DNA of 64,000 nucleotides from Curtobacterium sp. VKM Ac-1376 (GTDB lineage: Bacteria; Actinomycetota; Actinomycetes; Actinomycetales; Microbacteriaceae): the NCBI RefSeq assembly GCF_015351025.1, contig NZ_JADKRV010000002.1, positions 302,936-366,935 of the forward strand. The letters run 5' to 3'. Made by a program: the position numbers and the translations under genes. Shown piece by piece: positions 1 through 7,291 of this stretch. Numbering within the stretch: position 1 is the stretch's first letter; each line of letters opens with the position of its first letter. The notes beneath the pieces were generated by a model. The model saw only the letters and a list, made by a program, of their open reading frames with translations. It made no database searches and was not told the origin of the DNA.

Positions 1-1062
1 TTCGGCCTCGCGATGGTCGGCTTCTTCTGGCTCGCGCCGCTGTTCAAGCTCATCGCCGAAGGCCTCGGCGACATGGTGGACTTCCTCGTGCAGCACTCGC
101 TCCTGCCGATCGCCAGTGTCATCATCGAGCCGGCCAAGGTGTTCTTCCTGAACAACGCCATCAACCACGGTGTGCTCGACCAGCTCGGGGCTGACCAGGT
201 GAAGGAGTCGGGCAAGAGCATCCTGTTCCTGCTCGAGGCGAACCCCGGCCCCGGCCTCGGTCTGCTGCTCGCCTTCACCTTCTTCGGTGTCGGCATCGCC
301 CGCTCGACCGCTCCCGGCGCGATCATCATCCAGTTCTTCGGTGGCATCCACGAGATCTACTTCCCGTACGTGCTGCAGAAGCCGATCCTGTTCATCGCCG
401 TCATCCTCGGTGGTGCCACGGGCGTCGCGACGAACGTCGCGTTCCAGTCCGGGCTCGTCGCCCCCGCGTCGCCGGGTTCGATCTTCGCGGTGCTCGGAGC
501 GACGGAGCGCAACAGCTTCCTCGGCGTCATCCTGTCGGTCATCCTGTCCGCGGCGGTCTCGTTCGCGGTCTCGTCCTTCTTCCTCCTCGCCAGCCGCAAG
601 CGCGACCTGGCGAACGGCGGCGGCGACATGAGCGCCGCGATGGCGAAGCTCCAGGCCAACAAGGGCCGTGACGTCAACGCGGCGACCTCCGGCCTGCTCG
701 GCAACAACTCCCCGGCCAACGAGGAAGAGGCCGAGGCCTCCCTCGGCGGCGTCGGCTCGGCGAGCACGGCGACGGCGACGAAGGTCCAGAACCTGGTCTT
801 CGCCTGCGACGCCGGCATGGGCTCGAGCGCGATGGGCGCCAGCGTCCTGCGCAACAAGATCAAGAAGGCGGGCATCGAAGGGGTCACGGTCTCCAACAAG
901 GCGATCGCGAACCTGTCCGGTGACGAGGACCTGATCATCACGCAGGAAGAACTGACGGACCGCGCCAAGCAGAAGAACCCGAACGCGCAGCACGTGTCGG
1001 TCGGCAACTTCATGAACGCGCCGCAGTACGACCAGGTCGTCGAGCAGCTGAAGAACCAGTAA
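1..1062 (+). CDS. mtlA: Mannitol-specific PTS EIICB component (5' end outside window)
   Basis: Imports mannitol and phosphorylates it to mannitol-1-phosphate at the membrane. The frame is already open at base 1, so the first ATG at 13 is internal and the gene is cut by the window edge. The visible part holds hydrophobic EIIC segments, a Gly/Ala-rich linker (around codons at 600-780), and a C-terminal EIIB domain whose CDAGMGSS loop carries the phosphorylated Cys (codon 805-807). The next genes are mtlF and mtlD on the same strand, which fixes the substrate assignment. Membrane segment count cannot be given because the N-terminus is missing. Confidence 0.93.
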   Translation, partial: FGLAMVGFFWLAPLFKLIAEGLGDMVDFLVQHSLLPIASVIIEPAKVFFLNNAINHGVLDQLGADQVKESGKSILFLLEANPGPGLGLLLAFTFFGVGIARSTAPGAIIIQFFGGIHEIYFPYVLQKPILFIAVILGGATGVATNVAFQSGLVAPASPGSIFAVLGATERNSFLGVILSVILSAAVSFAVSSFFLLASRKRDLANGGGDMSAAMAKLQANKGRDVNAATSGLLGNNSPANEEEAEASLGGVGSASTATATKVQNLVFACDAGMGSSAMGASVLRNKIKKAGIEGVTVSNKAIANLSGDEDLIITQEELTDRAKQKNPNAQHVSVGNFMNAPQYDQVVEQLKNQ

Positions 1063-1091
1063 CGCCACAACCAGTAACGAAGTGCAGTATC

Positions 1092-1120
1092 GGAGGGGAC
1101 GGGTCTGACCCGTCCCCTCC
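1092..1120 (+). terminator. Strong hairpin between mtlA and mtlF
   Basis: A perfect 13-bp stem with a 3-nt loop, arm GGAGGGGACGGGT, lies 30 bp behind the mtlA stop and 30 bp before mtlF. It has no T-tract. Within an operon such a hairpin probably causes partial termination or protects the 3' end of the mtlA message, so that subunits are made in unequal amounts (inference). Confidence 0.6.
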
Positions 1121-1150
1121 ATCACGTCCTCAACACAAGGAGAACCCCCG

Positions 1151-1588
1151 ATGCCCGTCCTGCAGGAGAGCCAGATCCGCATCCACACCGAGGACACCGC
1201 GCCGACCAAGTCGGAAGCGATGAAGGAGGCGGCCGAGATCCTCGAAGCTGCGGGCTCGGTCACGGCCGACTACTACCCGGCGATGCTCGAGCGCGAGAAG
1301 AGCGTGTCCACGTACATGGGCAACTTCCTCGCCATCCCGCACGGCACCAACGACGCCAAGGACGCCATCAAGTCCTCCGCCCTGTCGTTCATCCGCTACG
1401 CCAGCCCGATCGACTGGGACGGCAACCCCGTGCGCTTCGTCGTCGGCATCGCCGGCGTGAACAACGAGCACCTCGACATCCTGTCGAAGATCGCGATCGT
1501 GTTCTCCGATGAGGACGAGGTCCAGAAGCTCACCGACGCCGCGGACACCGCCGCGATCCTGTCGATCCTCGGCGAGGTGAACGAGTGA
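1151..1588 (+). CDS. mtlF: Mannitol PTS EIIA component
   Basis: Cytoplasmic EIIA protein of 145 residues that passes phosphate from HPr to the EIIB domain of MtlA. The expected active-site histidine is His64 in the motif AIPHGTND, typical of the mannitol/fructose EIIA family. An AAGGAG Shine-Dalgarno precedes the ATG. It overlaps mtlD by 4 bp (ATGA-type GTGA junction), so translation of the two is probably coupled. Size is normal for a free-standing EIIA. Confidence 0.93.
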   Translation: MPVLQESQIRIHTEDTAPTKSEAMKEAAEILEAAGSVTADYYPAMLEREKSVSTYMGNFLAIPHGTNDAKDAIKSSALSFIRYASPIDWDGNPVRFVVGIAGVNNEHLDILSKIAIVFSDEDEVQKLTDAADTAAILSILGEVNE

Positions 1589-2742
1589 GCACCAGCACCG
1601 CCGTCCACTTCGGCGCCGGCAACATCGGCCGGGGGTTCGTCGGGCTGCTGCTCCACGAGGCCGGGTACGAGGTCGTCTTCGCCGACGTCGCTGCCCCGCT
1701 CATCGACGCCCTGGCTGCCGCCGACTCGTACACGGTGCACGAGGTCGGGGCGGGCGCCCAGGACCACGAGGTCACGAACTTCCGTGCGCTGAACAGCGCG
1801 CAGGACGAGGACGGGGTGGTCGCCGAGATCGCCGCCGCCGCGATCGTCACCTGCGCCGTGGGCCCGAACGTCCTGCGGTTCATCGCCCCGGTCATCGCCC
1901 GCGCGCTCGTCGCCCGCGCCGCCGCCGCCGCGCCGATCGCCGTGATGGCGTGCGAGAACGCCCTCAACGCCACCGACCGACTGCGCGAGTTCATCGTCGC
2001 CGCCCTGCCGGAGGACGGCCGCGACGAGGCGCTGGCGAAGGCAGTCTTCGCGAACACCGCGGTCGACCGCATCGTGCCCGCGCAGCCCGAGGGCGGCGGA
2101 CTCGACGTGACCGTCGAGACCTACTACGAGTGGGCGATCGACCGCACGCCGTTCGGCGGGAACGAGCCGGAGATCCCCGGGGTGCACTACGTCGACGGCC
2201 TCGCCGCGTCCATCGAGCGCAAGCTGTTCACGGTGAACACCGGTCACGCCACCGTCGCGTACCACGGCTTCGTCGCCGGGGCCGACAAGATCTCCGACGC
2301 CATCGCGATCCCCGCCGTGCGCTCCGCACTCGAGTCCGTGCTCGCCGAGACGAGCGACCTGCTCATCCGACGGCACGAACTCGACCCCGAGGTACACCGG
2401 GCCTACGTGCAGGCCATCATCGGCCGGTTCGAGAACCCGCACCTGCCCGACACCGTGACCCGTGTCGGCCGCCAGCCGCTCCGGAAGCTGTCGCGCGACG
2501 AGCGGTTCGTCTCGCCCGCCGCCGCGCTGGCCGAGGACGGCACGGAGCCGACGGCGCTGCTGGACGCGATGGGTGCGGCCCTGCGCTTCGACGTCGTGGA
2601 CGACGAGCAGAGCGTCGAACTGCAGGCCCTGCTGGCGTCGGATGCATCCGACGCGGACGTCGCCACGCAGATCACCGGTCTCGCTGCGGAGCACCCGCTG
2701 CACGCCGCCTTCACGGACCGGATCCGGTCCGCACGCGCCTGA
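1585..2742 (+). CDS. mtlD: Mannitol-1-phosphate 5-dehydrogenase
   Basis: Oxidises mannitol-1-phosphate to fructose-6-phosphate with NAD, completing mannitol uptake. The 385-residue protein starts with the nucleotide-binding motif VHFGAGNIGRGFVG and has the family segment KLFTVNTGHA near residues 213-222, close to the catalytic Lys region. GTG start inside the end of mtlF. Length matches the bacterial MtlD family (about 380). Transcription probably stops at the palindrome at 2761-2798. Confidence 0.94.
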   Translation: MSTSTAVHFGAGNIGRGFVGLLLHEAGYEVVFADVAAPLIDALAAADSYTVHEVGAGAQDHEVTNFRALNSAQDEDGVVAEIAAAAIVTCAVGPNVLRFIAPVIARALVARAAAAAPIAVMACENALNATDRLREFIVAALPEDGRDEALAKAVFANTAVDRIVPAQPEGGGLDVTVETYYEWAIDRTPFGGNEPEIPGVHYVDGLAASIERKLFTVNTGHATVAYHGFVAGADKISDAIAIPAVRSALESVLAETSDLLIRRHELDPEVHRAYVQAIIGRFENPHLPDTVTRVGRQPLRKLSRDERFVSPAAALAEDGTEPTALLDAMGAALRFDVVDDEQSVELQALLASDASDADVATQITGLAAEHPLHAAFTDRIRSARA

Positions 2743-2760
2743 CGACGTCAGCACCGACGA

Positions 2761-2798
2761 ACGGGAGGCCCGTCACCAGCTGGTGACGGGCCTCCCGT
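2761..2798. terminator. Perfect 38-bp palindrome of the GGGAGGCCCG family
   Basis: Perfect 19-bp arms beginning ACGGGAGGCCCGTCACCAG, directly behind mtlD. Closely related palindromes lie at 33910, 41653, 47286 and 50929, and inside maf at 28830, which makes this one member of a repeated element. It probably works as the mtl operon terminator, although no T-tract follows. Confidence 0.65.
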
Positions 2799-2838
2799 CC
2801 GTCCACCGGTTGCCTCGACCACCGTGGGCCGCGACGCG

Positions 2839-2844
2839 TACCGT
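2839..2844 (+). promoter_or_regulatory. Leaderless -10 element
   Basis: TACCGT ends 7 nt before the ATG at 2852 and no Shine-Dalgarno is present, the pattern of a leaderless actinobacterial transcript. Confidence 0.45.
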
Positions 2845-2851
2845 CGCCCCC

Positions 2852-3783
2852 ATGGCGAAGCACTGGGTGGCCCCGCGGTTCGGCGGCAGCGAAGTCCTGG
2901 AGTCCGTCGACACCGAGGTGCCGGCGCCCGGCCCCGGCGAGGTCACGATCGCCGTCCGCGCCGCCGGCATGAACCCGGCGGACACGAAGCACACCCGCCA
3001 GGGCGACCCCGCGGACCTGCCCATCGCCATCGGGTACGAGGTCGCCGGGGTCCTGTCCGCCGTCGGTCCCGACACCCGGATCGCGTCCGGCGGGGGAGCG
3101 GTCGGCGACGAGGTCCTCGCCTTCCGCATCAGCGGCGGCTGGGCCGAGTCGGTCACGGTGCCCGCGGCCGACGTGTTCGCCAAGCCCGCCTCGCTCGGGT
3201 TCCCGGAGGCCGCGAACCTGCTCCTCGCCGGCTCGACCGCCGCCGACATGCTCCGCGTCAGCCGCGCCGAGGGGCGCGACACCGTCCTGGTGCACGGCGC
3301 CTCGGGCGCGGTCGGTGTCAGCCTGCTCCAGCAGCTGCGGCTGCTCGGCACCCGCGTCATCGGCACCGCGTCGGAGCATGGTGCGGACGTCGTGCGACGC
3401 TTCGGTGGCGAGGGGGTCGCGTACGGCGACGGCCTGGAGGCGCGTGTCCGTGATCTCGCACCCTCCGGCATCGACGTGGCACTGGACTGCGTCGGCACCG
3501 ACGAGGCCGTCGACGTCTCGCTCGCGTTGGTCGCGGACCGATCGCGGATCGTGACGATCGCCGCGCCGGCCCGGGCCGCGTCGGACGGGATCGCCGCGGT
3601 GGGTGGGCCCGACCGGCGAGCAAGGCCTTCCGCGACTCGGTGCGGCAGCGGCTCATCGACCTCGCCGGTGCCGGGCACCTCGAGGTGCCGGTGGCACGGA
3701 CGTTCCCGCTGTCCGAGGCGAAGGCCGCGGCGGAGCTGCTGGAGTCCGGGCACCCCGGGGGCAAGCTCGCGCTGCTGCCCTGA
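2852..3783 (+). pseudogene. MDR-family NADPH:quinone-type oxidoreductase, frameshifted
   Basis: Zinc-independent medium-chain dehydrogenase/reductase. The first 254 codons read as a normal family member, with AAGMNPADTKHTRQG near the substrate site and the cofactor motif HGASGAVGVSLLQQL. At about 3613 the frame breaks: one C appears to be missing in GACCGGCGAGC. Shifting by one base restores a proper C-terminus (SKAFRDSVRQRLIDLAGAGH onward, then GGKLALLP and TGA at 3781-3783). Uncorrected, the frame runs on in arginine-rich nonsense towards 4522. This may be a real mutation or a single-base assembly error. The exact substrate is unknown. Confidence 0.8.
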
Positions 3784-3878
3784 GGGGGAACCGGTGTCGT
3801 CCGCTCGGATGACCCGCATCGGTGCGGGGGAGTGCCACACTGTGGACCGACAGCCCCGCGCCGGAAGGAACCACGAAC

Positions 3879-4436
3879 ATGAGCGACCAGTACCCACCTC
3901 GGGACCCGTACGGGCAGCAGCCGGGGCCGTACGGTCACCAGCCGGGGCCGTACGGCCAGCGGCCCGGTCCGTACGGGCAGCCTGGGCAGTACGGCCAGCC
4001 CGGTCAGGGCCAGCCGGGTCCGGGGAAGTCCGCGCCGCCGCTCTGGGCACCCTGGCACGGCATCCCGTTCCCCCAGGCGTTCCTGCGGTTCTGGAAGAAG
4101 TACGTGCGGTTCGACGGCCGGGCCAGCCAGTCGGAGTACTGGTTCTGGGCGCTCTGGTACCTGATCGGTTCCGCGGCGGCAGGCATCATCGGCAGCGGCT
4201 TCGACGTGCTGCCGTTCGTCGACGACGGTTCGGACGGGCTGGGCAGCCTCTGGAGCCTGGCCTGCGCGCTCGGCTTCATCGCGCTGACGGTGCGACGGCT
4301 GCACGACGTGAACCTCAGCGGTCTGCTCGCACTGCTGTTCATCATCCCGCCGATCGGCATCCTGTTCTCGTTGATCATCGGCCTGGTCTCGGCGAACCCG
4401 CAGGGGCGGCAGTACGACCGCCCGCAGCAGGGGTAG
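3879..4436 (+). CDS. DUF805 membrane protein (copy 1)
   Basis: A 185-residue protein. The N-terminus (about 50 residues) is a soluble Pro/Gly/Tyr/Gln-rich tail with repeats of the type GPYGQQP. A DUF805 domain follows, with the usual entry FFRFDGRASQSEYWFW-like segment (here VRFDGRASQSEYWFW), several hydrophobic helices, and the VRRLHDVNLSGLLAL motif. ATG 3879 was chosen because it has GGAAGGAA upstream and aligns with the MSDQYP start of the next copy. DUF805 has no established function. First of three tandem paralogues. Confidence 0.85.
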   Translation: MSDQYPPRDPYGQQPGPYGHQPGPYGQRPGPYGQPGQYGQPGQGQPGPGKSAPPLWAPWHGIPFPQAFLRFWKKYVRFDGRASQSEYWFWALWYLIGSAAAGIIGSGFDVLPFVDDGSDGLGSLWSLACALGFIALTVRRLHDVNLSGLLALLFIIPPIGILFSLIIGLVSANPQGRQYDRPQQG

Positions 4437-4518
4437 CGCGCCGTCACGGTCCCGACGGAGCCTCAGGAGTTCTGGTTGACTCGAACACGAACATCAGCCA
4501 ACACTCGAGGGGGACCAC

Positions 4519-5085
4519 GTGAGCGACCAGTACCCGCAGAATCCGACCGGCCAGCCGAACGCGCAGTTCGGCGGCGCCCCGCAGTACGGCCAGCAGCCGC
4601 CGACCGGACCGAACGGCGAACCGCCGCTCTGGGCGCCGTGGTACGGGATCTCGTTCGGCAAGGCCGTGAGCCGGTTCTTCAAGAAGTACGCCACGTTCAG
4701 CGGGCGCGCGAGCCGCAGTGAGTTCTGGTGGTGGTACCTGGCGAACGTCATCGTCGGCATCGTCCTCGGCATCCTGTACACGATCGGCTTCGCCACCTCG
4801 GAGCGCTCGACCGTGTCGATGTCGTCCGCGACGTCGGCCAGTGTCCAGTCGACCGTCACCGAGCCGTCGGCGCTGTTCATCATCGCCGGCATCCTGTCGC
4901 TGCTCTGGTTCCTGGCGATCATCGTGCCGTCGCTCGCCCTCGGGTGGCGCCGCCTGCACGACGCCAACCTGTCGGGTGCGCTGTGGATCATCGCGATCTT
5001 CGTGAACATCGTCGGTCTGGTCTTCGGCCTGCTGCCCTCGAACCCGGAGGGTGCGCGCTTCGACCGGCCCGACGGCAGCCGATGA
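4519..5085 (+). CDS. DUF805 membrane protein (copy 2)
   Basis: 188 residues, GTG start with a GAGGGGGA Shine-Dalgarno. It begins MSDQYPQN like copy 1, has a shorter Gln/Pro/Gly tail, then the domain with FSGRASRSEFWWWYL, membrane helices and WRRLHDANLSGALWI. It overlaps copy 3 by 4 bp (ATGA), so the two are probably co-translated. Function unknown; a membrane role is inferred from hydrophobicity. Confidence 0.86.
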   Translation: MSDQYPQNPTGQPNAQFGGAPQYGQQPPTGPNGEPPLWAPWYGISFGKAVSRFFKKYATFSGRASRSEFWWWYLANVIVGIVLGILYTIGFATSERSTVSMSSATSASVQSTVTEPSALFIIAGILSLLWFLAIIVPSLALGWRRLHDANLSGALWIIAIFVNIVGLVFGLLPSNPEGARFDRPDGSR

Positions 5086-5747
5086 CCAACGACGGGACCC
5101 CGCAGTGGGGGCAGCCGGACCAGGGCCAGCAGCCGGGGTACGGGCAGCAGCCCGGGTACGGCCAGCAGCCGGGGTACGGCCAGCAGCCGGCGTACGGCCA
5201 GCAGCCGGGGTACGGCCAGCAGCCGTTCGCCCAGCCCTACGCTGACCCGTACCCACAGTTCGCGCAGCCGATCCCGGTCGGCCCCGACGGCGTCCCGCCG
5301 CTCTGGGCACCGTGGTACGGCATCGGGTTCCTCGACGCGTTCCTCCGGTTCTTCAAGAAGTACGCACGCTTCGACGGGCGTGCCAGCCGGAGCGAGTTCT
5401 GGTTCTGGGTGCTCGCCAACGCCATCGTGACGATCGTGCTGTTCGGCGGGTTCTACGCGATCCTCATCGCGTCGATCGTGTCGAGCTCCACGGTCGACGA
5501 GTACGGCACCACAACGGGGAGCAGCGCACCGTCGCCGTTCGCCTTCGTCCTGCTCGGGCTGTACTTCCTGTGGTGGCTCGCCACGATCGTGCCGACGTTC
5601 GCCCTCGGGTGGCGTCGCGTGCACGACGCCAACCTGGCCGGACCGTTCTGGCTCATCACGCTGGCCACAGGAGCCGCGGGCATCGTCTTCGGGTGCCTGC
5701 CCCCGAACCCGGGCGGCGCGCAGTACGACCGCCCCGACCAGCAGTAG
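5082..5747 (+). CDS. DUF805 membrane protein (copy 3) with GYGQQP repeat tail
   Basis: 221 residues starting at the ATG that overlaps the stop of copy 2. The N-terminal tail contains five almost identical GQQPGY hexapeptides (5124-5225), followed by the DUF805 domain with FDGRASRSEFWFWVL and WRRVHDANLAGPFWL. The three copies share domain order but differ in tail length, as expected after tandem duplication and repeat expansion. Transcription ends at the hairpin at 5758-5802. Function unknown. Confidence 0.86.
   Translation: MTNDGTPQWGQPDQGQQPGYGQQPGYGQQPGYGQQPAYGQQPGYGQQPFAQPYADPYPQFAQPIPVGPDGVPPLWAPWYGIGFLDAFLRFFKKYARFDGRASRSEFWFWVLANAIVTIVLFGGFYAILIASIVSSSTVDEYGTTTGSSAPSPFAFVLLGLYFLWWLATIVPTFALGWRRVHDANLAGPFWLITLATGAAGIVFGCLPPNPGGAQYDRPDQQ
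5124..5225 (+). repeat. 18-bp tandem repeat encoding GQQPGY
   Basis: Five 18-bp units plus a 12-bp partial unit, in frame in the third DUF805 gene. Units differ by one or two bases. In-frame 18-bp repeats can gain or lose units by slippage without breaking the frame. Confidence 0.85.
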
Positions 5748-5757
5748 CACCGGCAAC

Positions 5758-5802
5758 GAGAACAGCCCGCCCCACGCGTCGAGCGTGCGGCGGGCTGTTC
5801 TC
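5758..5802. terminator. Hairpin between convergent DUF805 and TNT-like genes
   Basis: Arms GAGAACAGCCCGCC and GGCGGGCTGTTCTC form a 14-bp perfect outer stem, extended by CCACGC/GCGTGC pairing. It sits between two convergent genes and can serve both. Confidence 0.75.
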
Positions 5803-5823
5803 GTGACCCGTGAGTCGGAGGGG

Positions 5824-6465
5824 TCAGACCACCCGGAGGCGGACGAGCGCGCCGTCGACGACCAGATCACGCACGGTGGCGGCCGGGTCGGCGATCTGGA
5901 AGCGCAGCGCGCCACCGGGCTGCTCGAACCACGGCTGCACGAAACGGACGTTCACCAGGAACGGGCGATCGACGACGTAGCGGTGGGTCTCCGGCGACGA
6001 GGAGACGTGCGGCGGCAGTGACCGGCTCGGCAGCGGAGTGTCGAGCGGGTGCAGCAGGTACCCGTCCGGTCCACCGATGCGGTCGACGGGGACACCGGCC
6101 GGGATCTGGATCGTCAGGCCCTGTTCGCCGGCCTGCGCGACCTGCTGCGCCAGCTGCGGGTAGGTCGTCGCGGCACGGTCACGAAGCCCGTCGAGCTCGT
6201 GGCGCGGGATGTCGCGCGGGGCGGGGAACGGACGGTTCAGGAAGCGACGGAGCATCTCCACCGCGTCGTCCTCGCCCGTGGCCTGCGCCAGCCGTCGAGC
6301 CGTGCCGTAGTCGACGACCTCGAGCGCGTAGCCGGAGGCGTCGGTCTGGACGATGCGGAGCGCCCCCTCGACCGGCGGCTCGTGCAGGGTCTCACCGGGG
6401 AGCTGCACGTACCGGGTCGTGTAGCCGAGTTGGTCGAGGATGGGGCGGGTGTCCGCGAACGTCAT
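5824..6465 (-). CDS. TNT-domain protein, putative NAD(+) glycohydrolase-like
   Basis: 213 residues. The C-terminal half (about residues 115-205) matches the pattern of the TNT domain of tuberculosis necrotizing toxin: IPAGVPVDRIGGPDGYLLHP, then TPLPSRSLPP, then VDRPFLVNVRFVQPWFEQPGG and a following Gln in ALRFQ. In that family the domain cleaves NAD. The N-terminal half is not recognised. No signal peptide, WXG domain or export signal is seen, and no obvious immunity gene is adjacent, so a toxin role is not shown. It is preceded by a leaderless -10 (6473-6478). Family call is from motif recall only. Confidence 0.62.
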   Translation of the reverse strand: MTFADTRPILDQLGYTTRYVQLPGETLHEPPVEGALRIVQTDASGYALEVVDYGTARRLAQATGEDDAVEMLRRFLNRPFPAPRDIPRHELDGLRDRAATTYPQLAQQVAQAGEQGLTIQIPAGVPVDRIGGPDGYLLHPLDTPLPSRSLPPHVSSSPETHRYVVDRPFLVNVRFVQPWFEQPGGALRFQIADPAATVRDLVVDGALVRLRVV

Positions 6466-6472
6466 GATCGGG

Positions 6473-6478
6473 AGCCTA
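6473..6478 (-). promoter_or_regulatory. Leaderless -10 element of the TNT-like gene
   Basis: TAGGCT on the minus strand, 7 nt before the ATG at 6465. Confidence 0.45.
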
Positions 6479-6516
6479 TCGGTCGGCGTGATGCGGAGCC
6501 TTGGACGGAGCCGGGA

Positions 6517-7290
6517 CTACGCCCGGCCGCGCATGATCGCCTGCTTGACCTCGGAGATCGCCTTCGTCACCTGGATGCCACGGGGGCAGGCGTCGGTGCA
6601 GTTGAAGGTCGTTCGGCAGCGCCAGACACCTTCCTTGTCGTTGAGGATGTCGAGACGCACGTTCGCCGCGTCGTCGCGCGAGTCGAAGATGAAGCGGTGC
6701 GCGTTCACGATCGCGGCGGGCCCGAAGTACTGCCCGTCGGTCCAGAAGACCGGGCAGGACGAGGTGCACGCGGCGCAGAGGATGCACTTCGTGGTGTCGT
6801 CGAAGCGGGCACGGTCGGCGACGGACTGCACGCGCTCCTTGCCCGGCGTCGGGGCGACCGAGGATTGCAGGAACGGCTGGACCTCACGGTAGGACTGGAA
6901 GAAGGGTTCCATGTCGACGACGAGGTCCTTCTCGAGCGGCAGGCCCTTGATCGCCTCGACGTAGATCGGCTTCGAGACGTCGAGGTCCTTGATCAGGGTC
7001 TTGCACGCCAGCCGGTTCCGCCCGTTGATGCGCATGGCGTCCGAGCCGCAGACACCGTGTGCGCAGGAGCGGCGGAAGGTCAGTGAGCCGTCCTGCTCCC
7101 ACTTGATCTTGTGCAGGGCGTCGAGGATGCGATCGGTCGGCAGCATCATGACGTCGAAGTCCTGCCAGCGCGGCTCGTCGTCGACGTCGGGGTCGAAACG
7201 GCGGACGATGACCGTGACGGAGAACGATCCGGGAGGGGCGTCCTGCACGGTGTCGGTGCGGGGTGCGTCGGAGACCAGGGTGTCGGTCAT
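6517..7290 (-). CDS. sdhB: Succinate dehydrogenase iron-sulfur subunit
   Basis: 257-residue electron-transfer subunit of complex II carrying three clusters: CAHGVCGSDAM plus RLACKTL for 2Fe-2S (about residues 76-98), CILCAACTSSCPVFW for 4Fe-4S and CTDACPRGI for 3Fe-4S. It passes electrons from the SdhA flavin to the quinone site in SdhCD. Last gene of the sdhCDAB operon; its ATG lies 1 bp from the SdhA stop, suggesting coupled translation. Confidence 0.97.
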   Translation of the reverse strand: MTDTLVSDAPRTDTVQDAPPGSFSVTVIVRRFDPDVDDEPRWQDFDVMMLPTDRILDALHKIKWEQDGSLTFRRSCAHGVCGSDAMRINGRNRLACKTLIKDLDVSKPIYVEAIKGLPLEKDLVVDMEPFFQSYREVQPFLQSSVAPTPGKERVQSVADRARFDDTTKCILCAACTSSCPVFWTDGQYFGPAAIVNAHRFIFDSRDDAANVRLDILNDKEGVWRCRTTFNCTDACPRGIQVTKAISEVKQAIMRGRA

Positions 7291-7291
7291 C

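Noticed and set aside
5124..5225. 18-bp repeats as CRISPR or regulatory repeats
   Set aside because: In frame and coding GQQPGY; no spacers.
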